From contig NZ_JAIHOM010000016.1 of NCBI RefSeq assembly GCF_026130165.1, positions 1 to 58,943 on the forward strand: a DNA stretch of 58,943 nt, given 5' to 3'. A model generated the notes under the pieces. The model was not told the DNA's origin. It did not search any database and saw only the letters and a program-made list of their open reading frames with translations. A program made the translations under genes and the position numbers. Numbering within the stretch: the first letter of the stretch is position 1; each line of letters begins with the position of its first letter. The DNA comes from Spirulina subsalsa FACHB-351. Its GTDB lineage: Bacteria > Cyanobacteriota > Cyanobacteriia > Cyanobacteriales > Spirulinaceae. This document shows positions 16,853 to 26,589 of this stretch, one piece after another.

Positions 16853-19800
16853 ATGCGTACCTATCCCTTTGCGGTTTCCCTCAATTCCACCATTCAGGTC
16901 AGCACTACGGCAGACGGCTATGCCCTCAGCCCCGCGAATCCCGATCCTGGCCAATCCATTGCTCCCTCTATGGTAACTCTCCCTGCCATCACCGGGATGG
17001 GCGATGCCCTGGCCCACTTACAAGCAGGAACCGCAACCCTCCAGCAGTTGACCCAAACCCTGAGCGAACAGGAGGGGGCGGAAGCCCGGGAACAGTTAGC
17101 CGCCACATTGCAACAGATGGGCGATCGCGGTTGGTTGCAATATGCGGTATTACCGTTGGCGATCGCCGAGCCAATGGTAGAGTCCGCTGAACTTGACCTT
17201 AATTCCCCCCACTGGACACAAGCCAAGGTCAGCCTCTCCCGCTTTGCCTACCAACGCAGCCATGCCGGGGGGATGGTGCTGGAATCCCCCTTATCCAAAT
17301 TTCGAGTCAAACTGTTGGACTGGCGATCGAGTGCAATCTTAGCCCAACTCGCCCAGCCCCAACCCCTGGGTTGGGTCACACCACCCCCCCCAAATCGGGG
17401 CAGAAACCGCCTATCAATTCTTAAATTTATTATGGGCGACAGGGTTTCTCACCGTCGAAGCCGAAGCCCCAGAACTGAAACTGTGGGAATTCCATAACCT
17501 GCTGTTTCACAGCCGTTGTCGCCAAGGTCGCCACGACTACCTCACAGGCGATATTGCCGCCAGTTTGGATATTTGGGACGAGTTTCCCGTAGTCAAACCA
17601 CCTATGAGCGGGCAAATTGTCCCCCTACCCCAACTGAGCATTGATGCCATTCGCCAACGGGATAAAACCCTGACGACGGCCATTGAAAAACGGGCATCGA
17701 TTCGCGAATATGACGAAAATCACCCGATTACGGTTGAGCAATTGGGAGAGTTACTCTATCGCACCGCCCGGGTTAAGGAAATTTATACCCATGATGCCGA
17801 ACAAATCGAACTGCTCAAAGCCCAATTCGGTGAAGATTTCGACTGGGGGGAAATCAGCCGTCGCCCCTATCCCTGTGGCGGCGCAATGTATGAACTAGAA
17901 ATCTATCTGGCGGTGCGTCGCTGTGCAGGGGTGAAACCGGGACTTTATCACTATGATCCCCTCAATCACCAACTGGCTCAAATTGATGCGGCTGATGCCG
18001 ATATTCAAGCTCTGATTAAAGATGCTCACCAGTCCACTGGTGAACAGGGAATGCCCCAAGTTTTGCTGATCATCACCGCTCGGTTTGGGCGGCTGTTCCG
18101 CAAGTATCGATCGCTGGCTTATGCCCTGGTTCTCAAGCACGTCGGGATACTGTATCAAAACCTCTACTTGGTGGGGACAAATATGGGGCTGGCATCCTGT
18201 GCGGTGGGGGCGGGAGATAGCGATCGCTTTGCCCAAGCGACGGGATTAGATTACGTTGTCGAGTCTTCTGTGGGAGAGTTTATGTTAGGTTCGCTGCCGA
18301 ATCGAGAGATTGAATCCAGTGGGATGGATCATTCAGCAACGGAGGTTGTGAGTGCTGCTGAATTGGAGATAGAAGTTGAAGCCGAATCCCCATCTGTTGA
18401 ATCCAGTGAAATCGAAATCCAACCCACGATTAACCCCTCCGAATTGGATGCAGCAATTGAAACAACTGAAGTTGAATCGGATGCTGTCAGCTTGAGCGAA
18501 GTCGAAACCGAAGCAACCGTTACCCCCTCCGCCGCTTCTACTGCCCAACATCCCCACGACTTGGACGATCGCATCCCCGGACTGGCGGAACTCCGTAACC
18601 AAACCCTCGGCGACTCCCGCATCACCATCGTCATTCTCGATGGCAACCCAGATCACACCCTCTCCTGTTTTGAAGGAGCGGAAATCTCGAAAGTTTTCCC
18701 CTACTGGCATCCCCCGGCTGAACCCGTTCCCAACGAGGCTTATCATCAATTTCAGGCGATCGGCAATGATGACACTTTAGATAAAGACCAAAAAGCCGAA
18801 GCCCAAAAAGCCGCCTTGCCCGAACCGCTCCTCCAACGCATCCACGGCGATAACCATGCCTGTCACATCACCAGCACCATTGTTGGACAAGAAAACACCC
18901 CCTCGCCCGGACTGGCTCCTCGCTGTCGTGTGATTAATGTCCCCCTCAATACCAGTGGCATGGATGAAGAATTCATCTCACCCCTCAATCTGGCTCGTGC
19001 CTTTGAACTCGGTCTGGAATTAGGGGCGAATATCATCCACTGTGCCGCCTGCCGTCCCACCCAAACCGGGGAAGGGGAAGAACTCCTCCTGCGAGCTTTG
19101 AAGAAGTGCCAGGATAACAACATTCTAATAGTTGCCCCTGCTGGGAATAACAAGGGAGAATGCTGGTGTATGCCCGCTTCCCTGCCCGGAGTCCTGTCGG
19201 TGGGGGCGTTGAAACCCGACGGCACACCCTATAAGTTCAGCAATTGGGGCGGTAACAATGCCTTGGAAGGCATCATGGCTCCGGGAGGTGAAATTCTGGG
19301 GGCACAACCCGCCAATGAAGAACCTGTGCGCCTTCTGGGAACGAGTATGGCGGCTCCGGTAATGACGGGGTTGTGCAGTTTGCTGATGAGTCTGCAACTG
19401 CAACAGGGTAAACCTGTGGATGCGGAGGCGGTGCGAGCAGCGCTGCTGAATACGGCAATCCCCTGTACCCCTGACGATACCGACGAACCGGAACGCTGTC
19501 TACGGGGTAAGGTCAATCTCCCCGGTGCGATGGGGTTATTGTTCGGGTCTGCGGTGACGGTTTCTTTTGCCGGTGAGCAAGTCACCCGGACTGAGCATAC
19601 CGCCATTGATGTCAATGTCACGGCGGGCGAAGTGGGTATTGAGACATCTTCTGTTGGGTTTCGTTCCTCAAGCCAACCTACGGTAGTCGCTCCTGGCGCT
19701 TCCCTGATGCCTTCTGGTGTCAAACCGAGCACGGCTCACTCGGGGCACGTTTTCGCCCTTGGCACAATTGGCTATGATTTTGGAGACGAGGCGCGGCGGG

Positions 19801-20618
19801 ATACGTTCAAGCAAAATATGGCTCCGGTGGATTTGAATGGGGTGATGGTACCGCCAGACCCCTATGATGCTCGCCAGATGGTGGAACATCTCGATCGCCA
19901 TCCGGAAGAGGCTCACTCCCTGATTTGGACGCTGAACCTTGAGCAAAATACGATCTATGTTCTTGATCCCAAAGGCCCATTTGCTAATGATATTTATGAG
20001 ATGTTTTTGTTGATGCTCAATGGGCAGCTTGAACCGAAAACCAGTGCTGAGTTTATTGAGCGAGTCAGTGTCCCTGGGCGACAAACTGACCGAACCGTAG
20101 AACTTTTTTCTGGGGAAGTGGTTCCGGTGCTGAATGTTCGTCATCCTCGGGGGATGTATGGCTGGAATGTGAATGCTTTGGTTGATGCTGCTTTAGCCAC
20201 TGTCGATAATATAGAAGCGGTGGGGGTAGAAAATCTCCGGGAAGGGCTGAGTGCTTTTTTTAATCGGGTGTATTACGATTTGCATAATATTGGGCAAACT
20301 TCTCGCGATCGCGCTCTGAATTTTGCGGTTACCAATACGTTTCAGGCGGCGGCTACCTTTGCTCTTGCGATCGCCTCTGATCGACAACTGGATGCGATCG
20401 AAGTGGAAAAAAGCCCCTATTGTCGTCTGAATAGTGACTGCTGGGATGTGCTACTCACGTTCTTCGATCCGGAAGATGGGCGGCGATCGCGTCAGGTGTT
20501 TCGCTTCACCATTGATGTGGCGGATAGTATGCCGGTGACGGTGGGGAGTATCAAACGTTGGGCAATTCCGGGTAAAAAGCGAACCGAGGGCGATCGCGCT
20601 TCACTCTCCCACGAGTGA
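16853..20618 (+). pseudogene. patG: PatG-like cyanobactin oxidase / macrocyclase, frameshifted
   Basis: Two open frames (16853-17497 and 17391-20618) join into a protein of about 1254 residues if one C is ignored in the C8 run at 17384-17391. Residues 1-180 and the restored segment (ETAYQFLNLLWATGFL, LKLWEFHNLLFHSR) match the N-terminus of thiazoline oxidases; the flavin oxidase follows (about 240-470, REYDENHPITVEQLGELLYRTARVKE). An acidic Ser/Glu linker leads to a subtilisin-type domain with D596 (VILDG), H668 (NHACHIT) and S831 (GTSMAAP). A helical insertion rich in Lys/Glu precedes H668, as in PatG macrocyclases. The last 330 residues resemble the PatG C-terminal domain. Without the shift it would oxidise thiazolines and macrocyclise the precursors. 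From ATG 17565 alone (1017 residues) the protease is intact. Confidence 0.85.
17384..17391 (+). other. C8 homopolymer at the PatG-like frameshift
   Basis: The frame leading in reads WVTPPP and the frame leading out reads QIGAETAYQFL; they join perfectly if this run has seven Cs. The shift may be real, a phase-variable tract, programmed slippage, or a sequencing error. Confidence 0.75.
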
Positions 20619-20683
20619 TTTAAAATAGGGACGCACTCCCCCACTTCGCCGCCAAACAGTGGGGGAGCGTTCATGCCTTTAAA

Positions 20684-20795
20684 GGACGAAAACAGACTCA
20701 AATCTATCCGCCGTTGGACAATGGCGATTCTCGTGCCGAGACGCTTCGCGATCGCCTCAGTTCCCGAGAAGTTGAGCGACGTTACGCCGCCATGC
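20684..20795 (+). pseudogene. 5' fragment of a Uma2 gene, with right copy of the 55-bp repeat
   Basis: Aligns with the start of the Uma2 gene at 12749 (CTCAAATCTATCCGCC ... GAGCGACGTTAC.CCGCCATGC). The first 55 bp are identical to 14085-14139. Relative to the intact gene it carries a 24-bp insertion (TCTCGTGCCGAGACGCTTCG plus CGAT) exactly inside the HIP1 site GCGATCGC, and it breaks off after about 100 bp where the converging Uma2 gene ends. Confidence 0.75.
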
Positions 20796-21428
20796 TTACG
20801 TTCCCAGTTGCTGCTTCAGATCACGAATGGCTGCACTGGTATTCCTCTGATAAGCAATGACTAAACATTGAGCAACGAGATCGGCTGGGTTTACCGCCGG
20901 GAAATATTGGCTTTGGGATGTGATGCTGTATTCATTGCCCTGAAGTTGGTAAATCATCAGTTGCTGGTTCCGAAATAGCCAGACTTCTGGCACTTGATAG
21001 GGCAGATAATCCTGCACGTCTGAGTAGCTGGTGATGTCAATTTCTAACACCAAATCTGGCGGGGGGTCATTGCACCAATCAATCCGTTCCTTGCCGGAAA
21101 TCGCTTGCCAATGGTCAATATAAAAACAATAATCCGGTTCAATTCCGCTTTCTTCTGGTCGTTGCATGGTCACAGGTGTAAAAGCATCGTATTCTCGCCC
21201 CTGATTATCCAGCAAGGTTGTAATGATGGCAGCAATCAAATGAGCATCACGACCATGCTTAGGTAAAGGCGACATCAACAATACTTCTCCAGAACGATAT
21301 TTAAGCCGGGGAATGGAACCCTCTCCGCGCTGTTCACACAATGCTTGATATTCTTGCCAGGTGGCAGGCGATCGCATCACTGTTCCGGCCGAAAGATAAA
21401 GTTTTTGGGGTGAAACGATGGTCAACAT
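20796..21428 (-). CDS. Uma2 family (DUF820) nuclease-like protein
   Basis: 210 residues. GIEPDYCFYIDHW and PPDLVLEIDITSYSDVQDYLPY carry the PD-(D/E)XK-like core, followed by EVWLFRNQQLMIYQL near the C-terminus, all typical of Uma2 proteins. It belongs to a different subgroup from the paralogs at 13.4 and 15.4 kb. It converges on the Uma2 fragment at 20.7 kb and has no evident operon partner. Role unknown. Confidence 0.85.
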   Translation of the reverse strand: MLTIVSPQKLYLSAGTVMRSPATWQEYQALCEQRGEGSIPRLKYRSGEVLLMSPLPKHGRDAHLIAAIITTLLDNQGREYDAFTPVTMQRPEESGIEPDYCFYIDHWQAISGKERIDWCNDPPPDLVLEIDITSYSDVQDYLPYQVPEVWLFRNQQLMIYQLQGNEYSITSQSQYFPAVNPADLVAQCLVIAYQRNTSAAIRDLKQQLGT

Positions 21429-21744
21429 TTCTTCACCTCTAGATTTTTGCCTGATCCGTATTGTACTCGCCCTATGACGGAGAAGGGGTTACGTCGCAGA
21501 ATTCGCCAACAAGTTTTAGCCGGAGCGATACCGTTTTGAGAAGGGATCTTGAAAAGTTACTGGACATATTGGAAGCTATAGCGTTTCCAAATCATTGATG
21601 AACTCTCAGAGAAGTTTATCATAATACTTCAAGCTCCTTGTAACCCTTGTATACTGTTCCCTGTTCCCTATTACCTATTACCTGTTCCCTTTGCTTTCCC
21701 TTGTGGATTACAAAACTCAAATGGGAACGCTATATAGAACTCCC
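21429..21744. mobile_element. Intergenic region with MITE-like inverted repeats
   Basis: TATAGCGTTTCC at 21577-21588 and GGGAACGCTATA at 21723-21734 are 12-nt inverted repeats with one mismatch, enclosing 158 bp without genes. Inside is a short heptamer run (TTCCCTATTACCTATTACC) of the STRR type. This could be a small non-autonomous transposon; no target duplication was established. Confidence 0.4.
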
Positions 21745-21981
21745 TCACCGTCCGCGCATCCACAGACAATAAACCACCGTCAGCAGCAACCACCCCGATA
21801 CGCAGCCCAAACCCGCAAACATCACCGGAACACTCGGCACGGACTGCACCCGCACCTCAATCAACTGATTAATCTGAGGTTCCACAAAATTACTATAGGC
21901 GTTTTCTAAGGCTTCCCGTTGTTTGAATTTATTCTGAATTCCAAGATAAAAATCACACTTTTTTGTAGAGTTAACATTCAT
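21745..21981 (-). CDS. Small protein with C-terminal membrane segment
   Basis: 78 residues. GAGGAAG precedes the ATG at 21981 at good distance, supporting a real gene. The N-terminal 45 residues are soluble and helical; residues about 52-74 (VPVMFAGLGCVSGWLLLTVVY) form one membrane segment ending in LWMRGR, so it looks tail-anchored. Not recognised as any family. It is divergent from the NACHT gene (282 bp between), but no functional link is shown. Confidence 0.5.
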   Translation of the reverse strand: MNVNSTKKCDFYLGIQNKFKQREALENAYSNFVEPQINQLIEVRVQSVPSVPVMFAGLGCVSGWLLLTVVYCLWMRGR

Positions 21982-22110
21982 CTAAAACTTCCTCAAAGAT
22001 GAGCTGAATCAGGCTTTTAGGCTTGATGTATTCACCTTAAAAAAGAAAAAATAGATATTAAATTAGCCACAAATAGAAAACAAATAGATTTTTCCTATTT
22101 CCCTTCAATT

Positions 22111-22176
22111 AAGAAACCCGGTTTCTTTTAATTTCTCCAGCAACCCATCAAAAATGACATCAGAAACCGGGTTTCT
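22111..22176. repeat. Two GAAACC-GGTTTC palindromes upstream of the NACHT gene
   Basis: AAGAAACCCGGTTTCTT (22111-22127) and AGAAACCGGGTTTCT (22162-22176) are near-perfect palindromes 35 bp apart. A third, imperfect copy (AGAAACCGAGTTTCT) begins on the last base of the NACHT stop codon at 26300. Confidence 0.7.
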
Positions 22177-22262
22177 GGGGCATCTACAATCAGCCATAAT
22201 CAATCAAGGCAACCTGACCCAAATCTGAGTTAAAATCAAAACAGTTTGAGCTATCTTGGAAA

Positions 22263-25200
22263 ATGAGTAATCCAGAGCCGAAAAAGCAGTTTTTAGAAGA
22301 CCTAGCCACCCAGTACAAGTTTTATGGCGATACACGGACGGCGTTTTTAGGTCGGTTTGCTCCCGAGAATGCGGATAAGGCTAATAATCAACTGCGACTA
22401 ACTTGGCAAAAAGACCCGGTAACTCCGCAACAAAAAATCCAAGATGAATTAAAGAAGATTTATCCAGTCTTGCGGGAAAATGGCTGTGATATTCCAGAAA
22501 CTCGGAGAGGCCGATATCCCAAGGGTGAAAGTCCTTGGGAACTGGGGTATAAGTGGTTATGGGAAGTTAAATTTCCAGAGTGGCAACAGGGAAAAACTGA
22601 TATAGAGAAACCGACGGCGACTCTAAAACGTTGCATCCTAGGACTGATAGAGAAACCGACGGCGACTCTAAAACGTTGCATCCTAGGACTGAAGGGCAAC
22701 TACCAAGAGGCGCAACAGAAACTCACGGAAATCACCCAAACGCTGCAAACTCGCCTCAAGGATAAAACGCTCTCTATTGCCAAGGTTGAGAAAGGCAGTA
22801 TTATCCTGATTGTGGAGAGTTCCCAAACCGGGTATGAGCAGATTAAAACCCTGATTGGTCAAGAGATTGCAGGTTTTCCGGTGGAATATGCGATCGATGA
22901 ATGGCAAGATATTTGCCGTCGGATGTTACTTGACCGGAAACCCTTAAGCAGCAATACGGTTTTAGGTCAGGTTTATGGCGATCGCAACTTAATCGATGAT
23001 GATTTATTTGTCGATTTAGCCCTGGTGAAACCGAAACGCAGTCACAACGAAAAACACCCCCAAGATATTGACTCGGAAAAGGGTTCAGACTTCTTCACCC
23101 GTCAGGAAGAAACCATCGAGAAACGCTTTGCTTATCAGGAGTTTCTCGATGAAGTCATTAGCAAACGCACCGAGAAACAGATGGCTATTATTGGGGAACC
23201 GGGGGCGGGAAAAACGACGTTACTCCAGAAATTAGCCTTTTGGTTATTGCAAAAAACGGATGATTTGGTGGTTTGGGTGGATTTGGCAGAATTGGGGAGT
23301 CAACCCCTGGGAGAGTATTTAGAAGCCCAATGGCTCAAGGAGGCGTTAGGGCCATCCAGAGAGGGGATTAAGGGAGATTGGAAAAAGAAATTTGAGGGGG
23401 GTGCAGTGTGGTTGTTGTTGGATGGTTTGGATGAGATGAGCCAGAGTGACCTACAGGGGTTAAATTTCCGAGGGTGGGTGACAGATGCTCGGATAATTGT
23501 CACCTGTCGCTTGAATTTGTGGCAAGCCAACCCCAGCCAGTTACAGGGGTTTCAAACCTATCTCACCCAACCGTTTCAGGATGAACAAGTGCAGGAGTTT
23601 ATCCGGCGGTGGTTTTCGGGGGAAGCGGAATCTTTGTGGTTACAGTTACAGGCGGCGGGGCAGGAACGGATTAAGGATTTATGCCGCAATCCTCTGCGGT
23701 TAACGTTGTTATGTGCGACTTGGAAGGTAGAGAATGCGCTACCGGACACGATGGCGGAGTTATATGCGGAGTTTGTCGAAGCGATCTATAGATGGAAGAA
23801 AAAAGAGTTTACTGTAACAAAAGAGGAAAAGAAACAGTTAAATACAGATTTGGGGGCGTTGGCGAAGGCATCATTAGATGCGGAAACAGGCCGCTTTCGG
23901 TTAACTCATCAGTTCGTATGTAAATACTTTGAAGAACTCGATGAAGATTCCTTAGTATTACGGTTGGGTTGGTTGAATGAGGTGGGGGTGGCGGCGGAAA
24001 ATCGGCGGGAGAAGGTGTATGGGTTTTATCATGCGACGTTTCAGGAGTATTTTGCGGCGTTGGCGGTGGCGGATTGGGATTATTTTTTACCGAAGGATCA
24101 TGTGGATCGTCCGGTGGAGGGGAAACGGTATCGGATTTTTGAGAAGCAATGGAAGCAGGTGATTTTGTTGTGGTTGGGGCGTGAGGATGTTAAGCCTGAG
24201 GAGAAAGAGGAGTTTATTCGGGCGTTAGTTGAGTTTAAGGATGGTGTTAAAGATTTTTATAAATATCAAGCCTATTTCTTGGCAGCGGCAACAATTAATG
24301 AGTTTAAGAACTTTTCCCTTGCGGCTGAGATTGTGCGGCAGGTGGTGAGGTGGGGGTTTGGTGATTTCAATATTGACAAACAGAAATGGCAAACATTTTT
24401 AGATCCAATTGAAGAGGGTGCGAAAACTGTTCTTGGTGAGACGATTCGGGAAACGGCGATTACTGCCTTAGTGGAAATCTTACGGGATGCTGGGGCTGAT
24501 GATTACACCCGTAGCCAAGCAGCCGAGAGTTTAGGGGAAATCGACCCAGGCAACCCAGATGCAATCGCTGACTTGCTTCAAGTCATCCGCACCCCTGAGA
24601 ATGAACATACCCTTTGTCAGGCAGCGTATACTTTAGGAGAAATTGATCCAGGAAATGCCCATGCAATCGCTGGCTTGCTTCAAGTTATCCGCACAACTGA
24701 GGATGAATTGACTCGTTGGGACGCAGCAGAGAGTTTAGAAGAAATTGGACAAGGAAATCCTGATGCCATCGATGGTTTTTTTGAAATTATCCGCACGGCT
24801 CAAGATGAATCTATCCGTTGGGTGGCGGCAGAGACCTTAGGGGAAATCGGACAAGGAAATCCCGATGTGATCACTGGCTTACTTGAAATTATTCGCACAA
24901 CTGAGGATGAATGGATTCGTTGGAAAGCAGCAGAGAGTTTAGCGAAAATCGACCCAGGAAATCCGGATGCGATCGCTGGCTTTCTTCAAGTTATCCACAC
25001 CACTGAGGATAGTTGGGCTTATTTGGCGACAGAGACCTTAGGGGAAATTGGACAAGGAAATCCCGATGTGATCGCTGGCTTGCTTCAAGCTATCCGCACC
25101 ACTGAGAATGAATCTACCCGTTGGCGAATAGCATACAGTTTAGGAAAGATAGACCCAGGAAATCCGGATGCGATAACTGGCTTACTTCAAATTATCTGCA

Positions 25201-26300
25201 CAACTGAGAATGAATCGACTCGTAACGTAGCGGCAATGAGTTTAATGCAAATCGGACAAGGAAATTCTGATGCAATCACTGGGTTGCTCGAAATTATCCA
25301 CAACACTGAAGATGAACATACCCTTAGCCAGGCGGCAGAGAGTTTAGGAGAAATCGACCCAGGTAATCCCGATGCGATCACAGTGTTAGTCAAACTTATC
25401 ACCACCACTCAGAATGAAAAAATCCGGTATCAGGCGGCAGAGAGTTTAGGGAAAATCGACCCAGGCAACCCAGAGGGGATCGCCGCATTAAAGGAAATTT
25501 TACGGGATGCTGGAGCTAATAATATTATCCGTCATCAAGCAGTCTTGAGTTTAGGGGAAATTGCCCCAGGGAACGAGCAGGTGATCTCCGCATTAGTGGC
25601 AATTTTACGGGATGCTGGGGTTGATCTTCCCACCCGTAGACAAGCAGCCCAGAGTTTAGGAAAAATCCTTACTACACGCAAGCACTATGCAGGGTTTGTT
25701 TCTGCTTTAAAAGACTGTCTCAGCAATGAAATTTACGAAAGCAACTTTGATCAATTCGATGAATGCTACACACTCATCTGGAACTGTGCCGAAAATCTGC
25801 CCTATCCTGACTTTTATCAAGCCTGGCACAATACCCCCACCACCCCCCACCCCGAAATCATCGACCAAACCCCCCATAACAGCCAAACAACCCCTGCCAC
25901 CCCCTTCACCTGCGAATCCCTAAAACACCTGCCCATTTATTGCCTCAACGCCAAACCCCTCGCCACCGAAACCCGCGAAAGCGAAATCGCCCTCACCCTC
26001 AGCGAACTCATCTGGGACACCACCTGTCCCGACGAAGACCCCCCCGAACCCACAACCCCCGCCCAACTGCGCCGCGCCCTCAAACAACTGCAACGCCGCC
26101 AACTCCTCCCCCACCGCGCCCTCCTCCTCACCAACTGCGAACATCCCACCCCGGAACTCATCACCTTCTGTGAAAAATTCACCGACACCCTAGCCATAGC
26201 CCTCCTCACCCACCAACCCCTAGAACCCCCCTTAAAAGGCTTCCCCCCCAATCAATCCAACCTCTTATCTGCCATCAAAACCTGGCTAGAGGAGCTTTGA
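22263..26300 (+). CDS. NACHT ATPase with HEAT repeats and NCH2-like C-terminus
   Basis: 1345 residues. An N-terminal region (1-115) not recognised is followed by a segment (about 150-215) with KVEKGSIILIVESSQ, resembling adaptor-like domains of conflict proteins. The NTPase has Walker A GEPGAGKTTLL at 311-321 and Walker B LLLDGLDE at 384-391, and CRLNLWQA serves as sensor. Then come a helical region (to about 730), about a dozen HEAT-type repeats of 30-35 residues (GEIDPGNPDAI...LLQVIRTTEDE, 735-1140), and a C-terminal domain (1160-1345) like the NACHT C-terminal helical domain NCH2. Such STAND ATPases act in bacterial immunity; here that is inferred. Residues 116-145 are a 15-residue in-frame duplication. 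The C-terminal part is strikingly C-rich. Confidence 0.85.
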   Translation: MSNPEPKKQFLEDLATQYKFYGDTRTAFLGRFAPENADKANNQLRLTWQKDPVTPQQKIQDELKKIYPVLRENGCDIPETRRGRYPKGESPWELGYKWLWEVKFPEWQQGKTDIEKPTATLKRCILGLIEKPTATLKRCILGLKGNYQEAQQKLTEITQTLQTRLKDKTLSIAKVEKGSIILIVESSQTGYEQIKTLIGQEIAGFPVEYAIDEWQDICRRMLLDRKPLSSNTVLGQVYGDRNLIDDDLFVDLALVKPKRSHNEKHPQDIDSEKGSDFFTRQEETIEKRFAYQEFLDEVISKRTEKQMAIIGEPGAGKTTLLQKLAFWLLQKTDDLVVWVDLAELGSQPLGEYLEAQWLKEALGPSREGIKGDWKKKFEGGAVWLLLDGLDEMSQSDLQGLNFRGWVTDARIIVTCRLNLWQANPSQLQGFQTYLTQPFQDEQVQEFIRRWFSGEAESLWLQLQAAGQERIKDLCRNPLRLTLLCATWKVENALPDTMAELYAEFVEAIYRWKKKEFTVTKEEKKQLNTDLGALAKASLDAETGRFRLTHQFVCKYFEELDEDSLVLRLGWLNEVGVAAENRREKVYGFYHATFQEYFAALAVADWDYFLPKDHVDRPVEGKRYRIFEKQWKQVILLWLGREDVKPEEKEEFIRALVEFKDGVKDFYKYQAYFLAAATINEFKNFSLAAEIVRQVVRWGFGDFNIDKQKWQTFLDPIEEGAKTVLGETIRETAITALVEILRDAGADDYTRSQAAESLGEIDPGNPDAIADLLQVIRTPENEHTLCQAAYTLGEIDPGNAHAIAGLLQVIRTTEDELTRWDAAESLEEIGQGNPDAIDGFFEIIRTAQDESIRWVAAETLGEIGQGNPDVITGLLEIIRTTEDEWIRWKAAESLAKIDPGNPDAIAGFLQVIHTTEDSWAYLATETLGEIGQGNPDVIAGLLQAIRTTENESTRWRIAYSLGKIDPGNPDAITGLLQIICTTENESTRNVAAMSLMQIGQGNSDAITGLLEIIHNTEDEHTLSQAAESLGEIDPGNPDAITVLVKLITTTQNEKIRYQAAESLGKIDPGNPEGIAALKEILRDAGANNIIRHQAVLSLGEIAPGNEQVISALVAILRDAGVDLPTRRQAAQSLGKILTTRKHYAGFVSALKDCLSNEIYESNFDQFDECYTLIWNCAENLPYPDFYQAWHNTPTTPHPEIIDQTPHNSQTTPATPFTCESLKHLPIYCLNAKPLATETRESEIALTLSELIWDTTCPDEDPPEPTTPAQLRRALKQLQRRQLLPHRALLLTNCEHPTPELITFCEKFTDTLAIALLTHQPLEPPLKGFPPNQSNLLSAIKTWLEEL
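22602..22691 (+). repeat. 45-bp in-frame tandem duplication in the NACHT gene
   Basis: The 15-codon unit coding EKPTATLKRCILGLI is repeated back to back with almost no change, so the duplication is recent. It lengthens the linker before the domain at about residue 150. Confidence 0.9.
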
Positions 26301-26320
26301 GAAACCGAGTTTCTAACCCC

Positions 26321-26587
26321 TTAATAAACTTCCTCATGGCTGCCGAAATCAACAAAAATAGCCTTGTTATCTTCGGTAAGATAAAATAATACTCTCACGT
26401 CGTAATCTACAGTGAAACTCCATAAATCCTTCAGCTTTCCTGATAGCTTATGGGTTCTTAATCTCGGATCGTAAGGGTCTGACGTAAATATTTCTAGTTT
26501 TTGCCAAAACTTTAACTCTAAATTTTCATTCCCTTTAATCCTTTTTTTAAAAGCCCGTTTAAAAGCTGAACTGAAACTGACTTCCAC
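26321..26587 (-). CDS. RelE/ParE-superfamily toxin
   Basis: 88 residues: FSSAFKRAFKKRIKGNENLELKFWQKLEIF, then RTHKLSGKLKDLWSFTVDYDVRVLFYL and a C-terminal IFVDFGSHEEVY. This is the RelE/YafQ-type mRNA interferase fold (HxLxGxL ... Y/F D.R.LF). It lies directly downstream of its presumed antitoxin (2 bp gap, same strand). The pair points opposite to the NACHT gene and separates its 3' end from the first degenerate copy of that end. Confidence 0.85.
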   Translation of the reverse strand: MEVSFSSAFKRAFKKRIKGNENLELKFWQKLEIFTSDPYDPRLRTHKLSGKLKDLWSFTVDYDVRVLFYLTEDNKAIFVDFGSHEEVY

Positions 26588-26589
26588 GA

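Noticed and set aside
25920..26251. Minus-strand frames with Gly/Val/Arg-rich sequence opposite the NACHT tail, and similar ones at 26829-27114
   Set aside because: They are antisense readings of C-rich coding or pseudogene sequence, with no homology or start context.
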